Source of the DNA: Turnera subulata
Lineage: Eukaryota; Streptophyta; Magnoliopsida; Malpighiales; Passifloraceae
Direction of reading: 5' to 3'
Length of the DNA: 64,000 bases
Assembly (NCBI GenBank): GCA_028386065.3
Contig: JAKUCV010007463.1
Span: 1-64,000, forward strand
Part shown: piece after piece, positions 22,371-34,069 of the stretch
How the letters are laid out: each line of letters starts with the position of its first letter
How positions within the stretch are numbered: position 1 is the first letter of the stretch
Made by a program: the position numbers and the translations under genes
Notes under the pieces: generated by a model
Databases searched by the model: none
What the model was told of the DNA's origin: nothing
The model's input: only the letters and a program-made list of their open reading frames with translations

Positions 22371-22748
22371 ATGGACTCTCCAATCCGATCTCGAACGACC
22401 TCAGACTCCGAGAACAACAGCTACATCGGTGGCACTGCCTTCCTGACAAGCTCCACTGAAGAACCTCCCAAGAAACGGTTCAAAACCAACATCATCGGCC
22501 TGAAGGAACACATGGTCGTCTCCCCAAAACGACGAAAGAAGCGTGCCAACAAGAAGGCAGAGGATAGGAAGGGCAAGGCAACGGCTGAAAGCAGCACTCT
22601 GCAGCAGACTCTGACGCAGCTGAACGTCTCACTGAAGAAGATCAGCTCGGCGGTGATGCAGATAGAACTGTCGTGCGCGGAACTCTTCCCTCACGTGAAA
22701 AATGTCCAAAAGCTTGTAAAAGATCTGGAGAAGCAAGTAGCTCCATAG
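22371..22748 (+). CDS. Antisense ORF 1 of the LTR element: basic, NLS-like protein
   Basis: 125 aa, in the internal region but on the strand opposite to the element. It begins MDSPIRSRTTSDSENN. It has two basic clusters, PPKKRFKTN and SPKRRKKRANKKAEDRKGK, which look like a bipartite nuclear localisation signal. The C-terminal ~50 residues are predicted helical or coiled coil (LQQTLTQLNVSLKKISSAV, VQKLVKDLEKQ). An AATAAA-like A/T-rich stretch follows at ~22785. I recognise no family. Codon and base composition are richer in GC than the surrounding AT-rich spacer, supporting real or former coding. Confidence 0.5.
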   Translation: MDSPIRSRTTSDSENNSYIGGTAFLTSSTEEPPKKRFKTNIIGLKEHMVVSPKRRKKRANKKAEDRKGKATAESSTLQQTLTQLNVSLKKISSAVMQIELSCAELFPHVKNVQKLVKDLEKQVAP

Positions 22749-23609
22749 AGTACTTCTTCTCCTATTGTAAAACTATTATGAAATAAATAAAATAAGTTTC
22801 CTTTTAAAATTAAAACTCTTGTTAAGTTATGAAAACTCTTGCTAACAGAAAGTTAAAAACATCTTAAAGCAGAACAAAAATCAATAATAAGAATATAAAA
22901 TCAAATATAAAGAAATTAAAAACAAAACTCTTTTAACAAAATCAAAATATAAGTTAAAACAAAAACACGTTTTCATGATCGGTGCTCGTATCGGACGTAA
23001 ACATCCTCGATCCCGAGGAACGTGACACGCACTGCTAACGGTGACGTCGGTTAGCTCGTGAAAAAGACGACCGTTATCTCGTAAGGCGATGATCACGAGA
23101 GCGTCCTGTGTCCCTCGAAAGAGACGTTACCCACTTGTACACAAATTCCGCATAAGCCAAAATCGTCTGTCAAGTCTCGTATCTCTCCACGATGTCCGAA
23201 CAGCTGTAAGCTTATCGCACATGCGCTCTACTCGAGGTGTGGTCCCATCCATCTAGCCACAATGGTCACGAGTGCATGTGATAAAAGATGCAAGAAAATA
23301 ATGAAAACCATCAAAAGAAACGCCAAGGTAGCCAGGGTGTAAGAAATCTTGAGTTGGAAAAGAGCTGAAAAACACTTGCATTGTAGCCCGAAAAACGTAT
23401 AAAGTAACAAAGCATTAAATGAAGCAACGGTAAAATTTTCAAAAAGCAAAATCTTGAGAATCAAAAACAGTAATCACGCTCCCCATAAGAGTATAAAAGA
23501 CGGAGCGGTGAGGTGTAAATCATCAAAAGCATTTGAAAGCAAGTTTGTAACACGTTTAGAAAAACAAACGCAAACACGTTCAGTAAAAACACAAAATCGC
23601 CAAGTCAGA
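22749..23609. other. Spacer between the two antisense ORFs
   Basis: AT-rich to about 22970, then a mixed stretch with CGA-rich short segments. No sense-strand gag or pol motif appears on the minus strand. The two antisense ORFs are in the same frame but separated by several stops. An intron joining them was not demonstrable. Confidence 0.4.
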
Positions 23610-24293
23610 ATGCCTGCTCCATCATCCGTCTTCTTCGTTGATGGTGCCAATCTAGGCAGAAGAAACCGACTGGCCTACAGCATGATCAACGAGAGTCCAG
23701 AACAACTACCAAACGAGCTCGGCAGGATGCCGCGTCTGGTCTTCGTTGACAAACTCTACTCGTCCAGATTCTTTGTCACTCCCATGGAAGAGACGTTCTT
23801 CCTGGAGGACCATGGCACCCTGAGGACATCCTTCTACGGCTCGGCCAACTCCGTCATGCTCTTCATCTCTGAAAGACTTTAGGAGTTCAACCTAGAGTCC
23901 ACTTGCCAATTCCCGGAGCAAGGTGCCTACTACCAGCTCTCAATGACGGCCCAAAGCATGCCCAAAATGACTCGATTACCTCCAAGTTGGCCAAAGGCCC
24001 GACTACTGGTGTGGAACTGCAGAGGAGTCGCTAGGCGTTCCCAGGAGTTCTCGCGTACCCTGAGGGACCTGAAGAACCAATACAAACCAAACATGGTTCT
24101 TCTCACGGAGACCGAGTGGCAGCCTGAAGATGATCACGGTCTCATCCCACTCCGGTTCCCTGCAGCAAACCGGTTCGAGCTTCCTGGCCAGAACAACGCA
24201 GGCGGCATGTGGTTCTCGTGGAGCGACAGAATCACGGTCAACATCAACAACGACCCCAACAGCTTCCGGGTCAACGTCGTTCCGAGAAGATAA
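23610..24293 (+). pseudogene. Antisense ORF 2 of the LTR element: endonuclease-like segment, one in-frame stop
   Basis: The frame from MPAPSSVFFVDGANLG runs 228 codons to 24293 with one interruption, TAG at 23880-23882. The second half, from about 23985, reads ARLLVWNCRGVARR, then NMVLLTETEW and NNAGGMWFSW. These match successive parts of the endonuclease/exonuclease/phosphatase (EEP) domain of plant LINEs: the WNCRG start, the catalytic-Glu LTET motif, and the G-G-(I/M)-W segment. The first half (DGANLG, NELGRMPRLVFVDK) is unrecognised. The protein is far too short for a full EEP domain and ends before the distal catalytic residues. It may be a captured LINE fragment retained by a non-autonomous LTR element. 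Confidence 0.55.
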
Positions 24294-24547
24294 ATGTATT
24301 TTTATTTTTATAAAATATCAATGTAATATTTCTGTTTGTAATCAAAATATTAGTATTATTAATAATATTTATGTTTATGCTTATTTATGGCATCATTACC
24401 TCTTATGTGAATGTTCTGCGATAGCTGGCATCCCTTAACTGGATCCATAATGCACTAACTAAATGATATAAAATAATAAACAAATGGAGCGAACTATGCA
24501 AACAAGGACAACAAACACACAAAGATTGCCCAAGAAGACCTAACGCC

Positions 24548-24561
24548 CGCTCCGCTACCAA
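24548..24561 (-). promoter_or_regulatory. Primer-binding-site candidate
   Basis: The minus strand reads TTGGTAGCGGAGCG two bases inside the 5' LTR end. The same 14-mer is next to the LTR of the second gypsy element (59694-59707). It resembles the TGGTATCAGAGC site complementary to initiator tRNA-Met but differs at several positions. Confidence 0.6.
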
Positions 24562-24563
24562 AA

Positions 24564-26540
24564 TGAAACGCCCCGACCCGAATTTACCGTACACAGTAAA
24601 CATGTGCCGGAACTGTAACGACCTGACCAAACAAACCCAGCATACAGTATATAAAACATAAACTCTGGCTCAAGAGCCCAAAATATAAACAAAATCTGGC
24701 CCTACGGCCCAACATCAAAACATATCACAGACCAACAACAACAACAACAATAACCATATCTACAGTTCAATCTAACAATAATACACACAAAGTATTACAG
24801 CCACATATCAAGGGTCATCCATCCTCACCATAGCCGATTACTCAACTCTGCAGACTATGACCGGTACCAAAGCCGGCTCCTCGGGAAACTGCCCGATATC
24901 CGAACCTATACAACAAAACAATATGTACACATAAATGCACATAATCGGTTATGCTATGATGCCAAAACTGCGAAATATCCCACCCCGCTTCATATCCTTT
25001 ATTATCATTTTTTTTACCGAAAATATTATACCGTACGTATATCCGAATATAATTTCGGTACCATATTTTAATTAAAATTCTTTTAAAAAAACATTTTCAT
25101 AAATTATTTATACTTTTCCCCAAAATATAATCACCATAATTTTCTGAGAAAGATAACATATGCATATATATATATATATATTCCAAAATATTATATTTTT
25201 AATAAAACTATTTACCATATTATAATTACCAAATATTATTATATTAAGAAAAACTATGTTTCCAGAAAAAACTAGTCATACGAAATTACTTCCTAAAAAT
25301 AAATTCGTATTAATAAATATACCTATATACTTTCTTTTCCAAATAGCATTTACAATAATTATTCAAAATTTACCCATTATTTCCTTCCCAGAAATTATTA
25401 TTTACTAAGTATATATATATTCCCAAATTATTTATTTTCCCAAAATTATTTCCTTTTCAAAATTACATTTTTCAGAATTATATAGTCCCTATATATATAT
25501 CCAGATTTTTTATATTTTTTTTTTAAAACGGACTGGGCCAAAAGACTAGGCCCAACCCCAATACTCCCAGGGCCCAACTGGTTCAACCCATGCCCAGGCC
25601 AAACCCAGCCCAGAAACTCAGCCCAACCATAAACACCCGGGTCAACCCGACCCAACACGCATCCCATCCGGATCGAACCTCCTCCAAATGGGTCTGCTCA
25701 CCTTGGCTTCACAGGTGGTGGCGCGTCTTCGGGCAGCAAGGCAACGGTCACGCTTTGGCGCGAGTTGCAGAGGGAGATCGGTGGAAAGAGGCGACGACGG
25801 AAGAGGACCGGCTTCGCGGCTGCTGGAGCGGCAGTCGTGGCGCTGTTGGTGGCATTGTGGCGGCAGTGGGTCGCGATCGGTGGAGATGCAGCCCGGACTC
25901 GCTGCGGTTGTCTCGGCGGCATCGAAAGCGAGATACGATGTGGAGGGCACGGCGACGCAGCTGAGAGGAGACGGAAGGGCAGTTGTTGGTGCGGTTTGGA
26001 GGGGAGGGGGAGAAGACGATGGTGTCGGTAGTGATGGCGGCTGGGTGGCTCGGGTTTGGTGGTGTTGTCGGGTGGTTGATGGTGGTTGGTGATGGTGTTA
26101 GTGTGGCGGCCAGCGGTGGTGGCGTCTGTGTGTGTTTGTGGTTGTATTTTTTTTTTATTTCTCTGGTTTGAATTGTAGGGAAGAATTTGGCAGAGGGAAA
26201 AGAAGAGAATGGTGAGGCTCGGGTGAGTGTGTGCAGGGAGTAAGGTGATGGGTTAGAATGCAGAAGAGAAAAAAATTCACGGGTGCTACAGAAAAAAAAA
26301 ACAAGATTTCACAAGCATAACAGGAAGAAGGCGGCTGCGTGACTCAATCACGCAGTCCTGTACTGACTGAGGCCCGAAAAATCCACGAAAAAATCTCGAG
26401 CGAGGAAAAACTCTCGGTTTCGGAAAACGACGCTCGACTTACCTTGAATTAATTACCCAAGATTAATTCAATTGTAAATCACGGTAAAAAGACTTTTACA
26501 GTCCCGGTAAAAATCCAAAATTTTTACCTGGGCTATTACA
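24564..26540 (-). repeat. Right (5') LTR
   Basis: 1977 bp, tgaaacgcccc...gctattaca in + coordinates. It aligns along its length with the left LTR. Differences include a shorter (AT)n near 25160 and a deletion near 26360. Followed by TSD aaagt (26541-26545). Confidence 0.85.
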
Positions 26541-26545
26541 AAAGT
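26541..26545. repeat. Target-site duplication of outer LTR element, right
   Basis: aaagt, matching 17370-17374. Confidence 0.85.
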
Positions 26546-26995
26546 AATTTCACAACATTATTTAGTCTTCATTGAAAATCTTTAGAATTTCCCTTACAAC
26601 ATACATCTCACCATTTTATGATTTTTATCTTGGTTCCAATTTATTGTCGTTTTTCTGTTAACAAAAGGATGCATGATACCTTTAGAATGCAAAGAAAAAA
26701 AAAATAACATATAAAAATTAGCATGAATTTACGACCACATAGATTTTTGTCTATAAATCATAACAGAACAGAGAAGAAAATTATAAAATAATTTGAGAAA
26801 CGTAAAAGAGAGAAAAAAAAAGGAAGACTTTTATTGTTGAGTTCATTATATAACACTTTAATCTTAAAAATAAAAGCAATTTCTATCATGACATATTACT
26901 GAATTCTTAATTTAAAATTTAAAATTTAAAATCTACTTATATCCTATCTTTTTTATTTCTAATATTTTTTTTTTTTTGATAAAGTATGGGGGAAG

Positions 26996-27037
26996 AAGTT
27001 GACACAAGTCCAATAAAAAAAAAAAGTTGACACAAGT
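26996..27037 (+). repeat. Tiny poly-A insertion between 14-bp direct repeats
   Basis: aagttgacacaagt occurs at 26996-27009 and 27024-27037. Between the copies lie only 14 bases, mostly A (ccaataaaaaaaaa). This is the expected footprint of an almost completely 5'-truncated LINE or SINE insertion. Confidence 0.5.
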
Positions 27038-27149
27038 AAAAATGAAAATTTCTAGACATGAGTTTAAAAAATGGTATATGAAACTTAACATAAATTTGTT
27101 TACTGGTACTTTGAACATAACTTGAGAATAATATTGTCGGCTAGCATAT

Positions 27150-27410
27150 GTAATATAAGATTTGATATTATCTAAAGCATCTGCCCCTTGATTAATATCC
27201 CTAGAACAACGTTGGAACTCCACCCGCTCAATGTGACTGCATAGTGACAGGATATTGGAAAATAGGGGGTGAGACCAGGCTGAAGCTTGTTGAGGACCTG
27301 CACTGCTCCCACGATCATCATTGAGCGAAAAGAGGTCTGAGACGCCACTGCAAGTCCATCATGAATGGCCTGAAATCCCGCCAGGATCACTGAAATTCCG
27401 TGTGACAAAT
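27150..27410 (-). pseudogene. LINE RNase H domain relic
   Basis: One minus-strand frame reads QAIHDGLAVASQTSF, then a hydrophobic run and AVQVLNKLQPG. Another frame continues ERVEFQRCSRDINQGADALDN. Together these follow the end of the RVT_3 RNase H domain (the x-E-x-R-x2-N-x2-ADAL signature), with at least one frameshift. The 5' part of the domain is missing. Confidence 0.6.
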
Positions 27411-28004
27411 TTCAATTTTCCCAAAGTTTGACGCCTCATCCCGCCCCCCATTTTAGGCACAATCTTGTTACTGGTCCACCTAAGCACGGGGAGCTAGGAC
27501 CCAAAAAAAATCTATGGGCTGCCAAGAAAAATTTGCAAGCTGATATAGTGGACGCGTTTTTGGGCCATTAGTATAATTGGGCTGCTATTGATTTACTACA
27601 TATGGACCAGACTTTTCATCGGCCTTTTATTAATTTACTACATATGGATCAGGCTTGTCCTACTTTCACCGAAATGGCATAGCACGATACTATTACGAAC
27701 GGTGATTGCAGTTCTTACTTTCACCCGCGTTGAGCAGAAACAACCAAGCAACTCCCACAACGGTATTATAGTTGCCCGCAAATTACCAAATTTCCAAGAT
27801 GCAAGTTTACACAAGGCCATATTTGTTCAATGCATTCAATAGTGCTCTCAAAATAAAAGATTAATAGTAAAGTTCAAAGTCAAACGGCAAGAATCCAAAC
27901 AAAAGTAATGCCCATAACCAAGCAGCACTTCATTACCACAAAAATAGTTTTCTGCACCACAAAAGCCAAACTGAACATCAGCCCTCCTCTCCACAGTCCA
28001 TGAC

Positions 28005-29269
28005 TTACCAAACCGGAACATCTGTGATAGAAAAGGCCAAAAATTAGAAGTATGCACTACATCAAATTCAGTATTGACATGTCAGAAAAAAAGAATGATA
28101 ACAGATTACTAGTACCTGCCATAAAGACATCTTCTGTGGGTAGGGCACACTACATCTATTTGGAAATCTAGAAGGCAAACAAGTACAAAAGTATCAAAAA
28201 CAATGTTTTTACGGGCAATGTTTATTTAACGCAAAAAATATAGAAAACTATCTATGTATAAACAACTCACCTCCAGACGAAAAAAACTTGTGAAAACAGA
28301 ACGCTCATTTGGGCCTTTCTTGATAATCTTTGCATACCCATGATCTCCCCAAGCAGTCCCCCATGAATTCTTGATTTTAAAAAACTCCACTCCATCATGA
28401 GTACGTACACCATTCCCGACAACCATGACAGCATGCAATACCACCTCAGCGGCATTAGGTCCAGGTCCACCAGCCTCGGGTATATAGATACCATCACCCT
28501 ACAGGAAAAGAAATATAACATAATTTTGAGCACAAAAACATTATTTTGGTACAAAAGAATAAAAATATTCACATATAACACCTGAAAAGAATGGAAAGCT
28601 GGATCAACAGGTATGACAGCAGCAACAGGGCCACCCTTAAGACAGTTCAAGAGTAGACCATCATTACGTGATTCATCTTCCTCAAGAGAATGAATATGCA
28701 CACGGTTATCGTCATGGGAAGGGCCGGATCCCTACAAACAAAGGAAAAGAAAAAGAAGACCCAGCCAAGTTAAAACAACTTACACCAAATAAAATATGAA
28801 CAAAAAAGCACAGAGAGTTTTCAACTCGTAAGCACAAAACCCTTTTCCTATGTCTTCGAGGCAAGTCTGCTGGCAGTTTAGTGCTTAGCCCGTAGTCCTT
28901 AATCCATTTGAAGGCCGAATACGTTCGGAATCGACACTCACTCGGTTGTGTTCTGTAATCCTCAAACATCTCCATTACGAGAGTATGAGGATGTAATTGT
29001 ACTCTAGATCTACCAAGTCCATCAGCAATCATGTTAAAACGGATCTCAATGACACCGCAAGTAGTATAAGACCAACAGATCTGCAAAGTTTTTCCTGAAG
29101 ATATATATATATACAAAAAAAATTAATTCACTATTTAAGTAAGACAAAATAATTAATTAGAAACATAAAACAATCAAAATTAAATACCTCCAATTTTTTG
29201 ATCGCCAACCCCGCTCCTCATAAGTTGCAAATCCGGTGAAGACCAATCCCTCGGAATAGTATACTCCAT
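28005..29269 (-). CDS. Papain-like (C1A) cysteine peptidase, divergent
   Basis: The model has exons 29188-29269 (from MEYTIPRDWSS), 28784-29094, 28582-28731, 28271-28498, 28116-28149 and 28005-28021. Phases agree at every join and give 273 aa. The catalytic Cys is in QICWSYTTCGVIE, His in VLHAVMVVGNG and Asn in FKIKNSWGTAWGDHGYAKI. These are peptidase C1A signatures. The usual QGxCGSCW start is altered: the Gln before the Cys is displaced and the paired Cys is absent, and the GCxGG segment is missing. No prodomain or signal peptide was found in frame, though the 29188 exon is open further upstream to 29329. One intron (28732-28783) would be only 52 nt, short for plants, so that boundary is uncertain. 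The cell role cannot be inferred. Confidence 0.6.
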
Positions 29270-29842
29270 ATCTGTTTTCCAGTTGAACCAAACAAGAAAG
29301 GGCAATTTAGAATCCTCAATCTCCTTCAACTTGTAACCAAAAAAAAAAATCTCTGTTTTTATTAACTAGAGATCAAGCCACGTTGTTATATGTAATATGC
29401 GAGTAAATAATTTTTATCATAACAAACCATCCAACAACCCTTACGCCTTATCAATGACTAATACAGGAACCTTAAGTAGATTGGAACAAATGCAGAATCC
29501 TAGACCCAATATCTGTTTTTCCCACAGCAGCAAAGCAAGTTACTCAAAAGAAAAGAAAGAAAGAAAGATGCAAAACCTGCAGCACCCTACCATATTGACA
29601 CTATAGGGGCACATGTGCAGGGAACATGTACTCTTTTTTGCAAGCATTAGAAAGAATTCAGGAGCCTAAAATTTAAACAAAGGTGAAGAATACCAAAACA
29701 AAGGTACAGAAAATCTCAGGCTTTCGGGAACCTAAAATTTAATAGCATGTTGTGAGTTAAAAGGCATTAATAGATCCTACGGTCAGATAATTTTTGTTGA
29801 CTGGGTAACTTTGAGGTTTGCATAAGTCAGTGATGTACAAAC

Positions 29843-29923
29843 CTTGAGTCTCACAAAGTCAACCAAGTTTGGTGTCAGACCACAAAGCAAATGGAAATGG
29901 AACTTTACTATAGAAGAGAGCTT
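29843..29923 (-). other. Candidate exon, unassigned
   Basis: An 81-nt minus-strand segment with a good acceptor (tttgcag) and a GT donor (gtttgt) reads KLSSIVKFHF...LVDFVRLK without stops. It could belong to an upstream part of the peptidase transcript or to another gene. It is not supported by any recognised domain. Confidence 0.25.
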
Positions 29924-30371
29924 CTGCAAATAAAAATGGAAATGCATGCATAAATAGGGGAATAATAAAGCGAAATTTGCACCGAAAAAATGCATAAAAA
30001 AAACTTTTCTGAATTAGAAAAGAATCTACCAACTCAAGCATCGATTTACTAAAGCCCATCTTACAAAGCAAAGATGGTAAAGAAGGAAAGAAAAAATAGT
30101 AAGGTAAGACTTCAGCGTTCTTCACTCAAGCAAATAATAGTAGTAGGATGATCACAAGTGAATGTAAAAGCAGTGGGTATTCCGAACTTACTTCTTTCGA
30201 GTTTACATATAAGGTATAACAGCCTCCTCACACAGGATCAGAACACAAGTAATAACAGCTATAGGAGATATGTTCCCAGCTATAACGCATAAACTGCACC
30301 AATGAAAAATGAAAGTTTAGTACGACCACATGAGTATCAATAAATTGCAAAAAGAAAAAAAACAAAGAGAA

Positions 30372-30850
30372 GTGGTTTTCAAGAATATAGTCCACAAGAA
30401 AATGAAGTAAAAGGAAAAATTTTCAAGTACTGCGGTAAAGGTGCCAACTTTCTGTGTCTGTGGAGTGGGCTTTGCAGCACATAGAAAAGTCCCTTAACTA
30501 ATTCTACAAGAAGCATAAATGTTGCATCACTAGTAGAGGCAAGCCCCCGAGTATGGTTGGCCAAAACCCAATGAAGAGTACAACTATATTTTGGAACATT
30601 ACAGCTCCTGTAGTTAGGAATGTTACAATCGTAAACACCTTAGAAGTGTCAACACTTAGTTGTATACTTAATCCAAATATCTTACCAGAACAAATAAGAT
30701 TCCTAACACAGTTTTTCTTTAAATTAAATATACAGTAAAAGTACCAGCGAACTACAAACTAAAAAACCCCAAACGAGAAGTAATCTTCAAGAATATAGTC
30801 CACAGGCAAATGAAGTAAAAGGAAAATTTTCAAGTCACACGGTAAAGGTG
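30372..30850. repeat. Direct repeat ~75 bp
   Basis: 'ttcaagaatatagtccaca' with 'aatgaagtaaaaggaaaa' and 'cggtaaaggtg' occurs at about 30377-30445 and about 30787-30853. The intervening DNA has no recognised gene. Confidence 0.6.
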
Positions 30851-31009
30851 AAATACACAAACCTTGTAAACAGAGAAATACACAGACCTAAAAAAGAATC
30901 CAAAGATAATTAAAGTTAGTTTAGCTACAATGGAACAAAACTTTACCAATCAATAAGAAGAATGATATTTTGCAAATAATAGGTTGCCTATAAAAGTAAA
31001 ATCACAGAA

Positions 31010-31440
31010 TCTTACAGAAAACACAAAAAGAATGTAGGAACAAAGATTTTCTTTTGTAAGAAATTTAATGAAATACCAGAGGATGAAATCAAAAGAATTG
31101 CTCCAAACAGACTTGAATCTCGCCTCCAAGCCAAAAGAAACCCAAAACTCTGCTTGAAAACCCTACTATCCCGCAGCAAAGCCAAAGAGAGAAAAGAACA
31201 CCATCTTTTTGTTGAATGAGCCAAGAGAACTGGAAAACCAAACCTCTCTTTGAAGCCCCCACTCTCCGGCAGCAAAGCCAAAGAAAGGAAAATGAGGAAG
31301 GGGAAGGGGGTGCTGCAGAGAGAAAGGGGAGATAAATAGAACTAGGGTTGAGGTGTGATTTCGGGGGTGTGTTGGTGTGTTTGAGGCGATGGGGCTTTTA
31401 TTTTTTTCTCTGTCTTGGTGTGGGTTGGGCAATCCGACTC
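31010..31440 (-). other. Possible 5' leader of a minus-strand gene
   Basis: This is a pyrimidine-rich (minus strand), moderately GC-rich stretch between AT-rich sequences. It contains two similar segments, each with TTTGGCTTTGCTGC-like sequence (about 31170-31190 and 31265-31290). It resembles a transcript leader for the peptidase or its neighbour, but no TATA box or start could be fixed. Confidence 0.25.
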
Positions 31441-31969
31441 AAATTGACGATTTAATACTTTTTGGCCCAAGTACCAAAGGTTAGGACTCAAATTACATTG
31501 CATCTAATTGCGCCTTTATTTTTAAACAATAAACAGAAATATCAAATCTAATAATAAATTCCCTAGAGATAATAAACACATGACAAAGACTAAACACATA
31601 TTGTGATTGTTGCCAAATTTATGGAAATTGTACTGAAACTGTAATGCACCTTCTCCTAGAATGTGACCAAGCCAGGAGAATATGGCTTGTTAGTGAGGCC
31701 TGAACCTCACCAATTTCAACATCTTAAGGATTGAAAAAAAAAAAAAAAATCTTAGCGATTTCAGTAATGGATAATTTTCAAATTGGAGACACTAACATAG
31801 TTTTCCAAAAGGAACAATTTGGTTGGTTTGCCCAGTGCTTCTTTCAAATTTTCGTTGGAGTATTAATAAGACCTCAAATCTATTCCAATTTTGGTTACCA
31901 GTGTCAGACCACCTGGGATTGGTGGGAAATAACGAGCAAATGAGGTACCTTTAGGAATTTTATTTTTTT

Positions 31970-32660
31970 CTTGGTTCAAAGAACTCTCAATTTTGATACA
32001 TATCCAAAAAGAAAAAGAAACTCTCAACTTTATCAAAATCCCAAATTTGAGGAAAGGGCAATATTGCGAGATTTGACTTGGATGGCACCACCCATATGGT
32101 CCACAACCACAAATGAAATGTCCAAGTTAAAAAAAAAAAAACAAAGTAGAGGGTCCACGAATATCTATGGGGAAGGAAGGACACAGAAAATTACTACTAG
32201 TACAAATTCAGTGCCAGTTCAAAAAAAAGAAAATGTACTAAAAATCGGTGGTGAGTGCCAGATTTACCCTACAATGCATGCCTTTATCCCCTAGTTTTAA
32301 TTTTTAAATGATTCTAAAAGATTTTTTCTTTCACTTTTTTTACTATCTATTACTGCATGCTTCTTCAAAAAATTACAAGGTGCTCCCTATCTGCCAAGGG
32401 GCTCCACATCTGCCAAGGTGCTCCTCACTGCATGTACTCACAATGAGCCACGTGGACCAAAACCTTTAAACTTGTTTATTTCCCACTACTAGTCTACTAC
32501 TAACAATTCTTCCCTTTCTTTTTCAATTGGGCCCCACCACAACTATCGTTAGTATGTTACAGCCTACACTTACTAATTATTGATTTTCTTTTTCTACAAT
32601 CCTTTTTTTTTTACCTTGGATACGAAAATAAAATAAATCATACCTCTTTGGACAACACAA
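31970..32660. repeat. Segmental duplication, copy 1
   Basis: The sequence is shared with about 34890-35520. Examples are 'agagggtccacgaatatcta', 'ggggaaggaaggacacagaa', 'atgcatgcctttatcccc', and the stretch ending 'cctctttggacaa'. Similarity continues patchily at 32810-33600 against 35930-36150. It appears non-coding. Confidence 0.7.
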
Positions 32661-34060
32661 TTATGGTCAAATGTCAAGATAATTAAAATTATACGTTAGT
32701 CTAGGATGAGCCCAATCCTAAAAAACCCTAAAACTGCAATCACCACACGTTACTAGATGTTTAATGTTAGCCCAAATAAATATTGTGCATAACAATTTGT
32801 CTTTACTATACCCAAACCATTCATAAATCAAAAGTACAATGAAACTCAGAATTTATCTTTATTAAAAGCAAAAACAACAGCAAAGAAGCTAGCTAGTTCA
32901 ACTTGTTAAACCTAAACTTGGTTTCCAACACCTAAACTATAAACTAATTGGTTTCCAACAAATAAAATCTCAAAGTTGCTGAACTACCATGAGTAAATTA
33001 TAAAGGCACAATGCATGATCATTAGGCTGAATAACAAAGGAAAGTAAACTTAAGAAAAAAACTTACATTGGAGTAAGAATAACCATTTATGTAGTAGACC
33101 AGGGTGGGAAGGTCTCTCTTCTCGCAAGCTAATTAGAGGAAGGAGCAATGAGGTGATCGCACTAATGTTCAGTCCCATCCTCCTCATGAGAACTCTTGGC
33201 ATTCCCATCCTCACAAGCACTCTTCCTACTACAATGGCAGGGTTAGTGTGACTTTGGGTTTGCTTGTTCATAATGTCACTGTGGTGGTAGGTTTGCTGGA
33301 TGCCATGCCACCAGAAATAACATTACAAGTTTACAACGTTGATTAAGTAGATAATCCAATAGAAGTTAGTTCATGATAATAATGACTTCGAACACGCAGA
33401 GTATAATGAAACAATTTATCTTCTTAAAAGGCAAGAAAACAGAGCCTGGTTCAACTTGCTAAACCTAAACTAATACAGTTTTATGGGTTTCCAGCAAATC
33501 AGAAAACAAGTTTAGCCAAGATGTTTATATCTCTAACCTCCTGAATGCTCTCATAGCAAAACTGCATATATCTTTTTGCAAAAGATAACTTTGGAAACAG
33601 CTATAAGGGAAGTAAAGAATGCAAAGGCCATGACATGAGGTCGCGCTTGCAAATGAGGTCACAAGAAGGGCTCATGCTTCTTCATTGTTTAACTGTATAT
33701 AATCATACAGAACCTAGTTCAACACAATAATGACTTTAAACACAAGAGAACTCCTCTGCTCAGTTAAGAGTTGCCCGTCCCTTAACCTAACCTCTGCCTC
33801 TCGTGCATAAAGAGTAACACTTGTCGTGTCGACAGCAGCTTCTAGCAAATTGCAGAGATCATGTTACCACTCATCATCGTCATCCCGCCTTGCCTGTACA
33901 ATATCAGTGTAAGAATAAAAGAAAAGAAAAGGAAGATGTGAGTGTAACAACCTTGAGACACGTTGGATCTCTTCCTTTTTATGTGGCGGGCCGCCATGAA
34001 CCCTAGACATCATCGTCAAAGTCAACTCTGCTGCGGTTCTCGTTCGATAGAAACATGAGA
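32661..34060. other. No confident gene
   Basis: Contains two diverged copies of an 'aacttg(c/t)taa' 'cctaaact' stretch (about 32880 and 33450; a third is near 36040) and some splice-like signals near 33075-33240 on the minus strand. No protein family was recognised. Confidence 0.35.
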
Positions 34061-34069
34061 CCAGGCGCA

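Larger units (their letters stand above)
17375..26540 (-). mobile_element. Non-autonomous Ty3-gypsy-like LTR retrotransposon with nested solo LTR
   Basis: It is bounded by a 5-bp TSD (aaagt). In + coordinates the LTRs begin tgaaacgcccc and end gctgttaca or gctattaca, so on the minus strand each runs TGTAACAGCCC...GTTTCA. The 3' LTR is the left one (17375-22187, including a 2.7-kb insertion) and the 5' LTR is the right one (24564-26540). A purine-rich tract at 22188-22205 and a primer-binding-site candidate at 24548-24561 fix the minus orientation. The motif next to the tract (GGGGACAAAATTC, minus strand) matches the region upstream of the 3' LTR of plant chromovirus-type gypsy elements. The internal region is only ~2.4 kb and has no gag, protease, RT, RNase H or integrase in sense. 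LTR ages differ only modestly by eye; the right LTR has a ~70-bp deletion near 26360. Confidence 0.85.

Noticed and set aside
33050..33271. Possible exon on the minus strand
   Set aside because: Good splice-like signals at both ends but two competing open frames, no homology and no partner exon.
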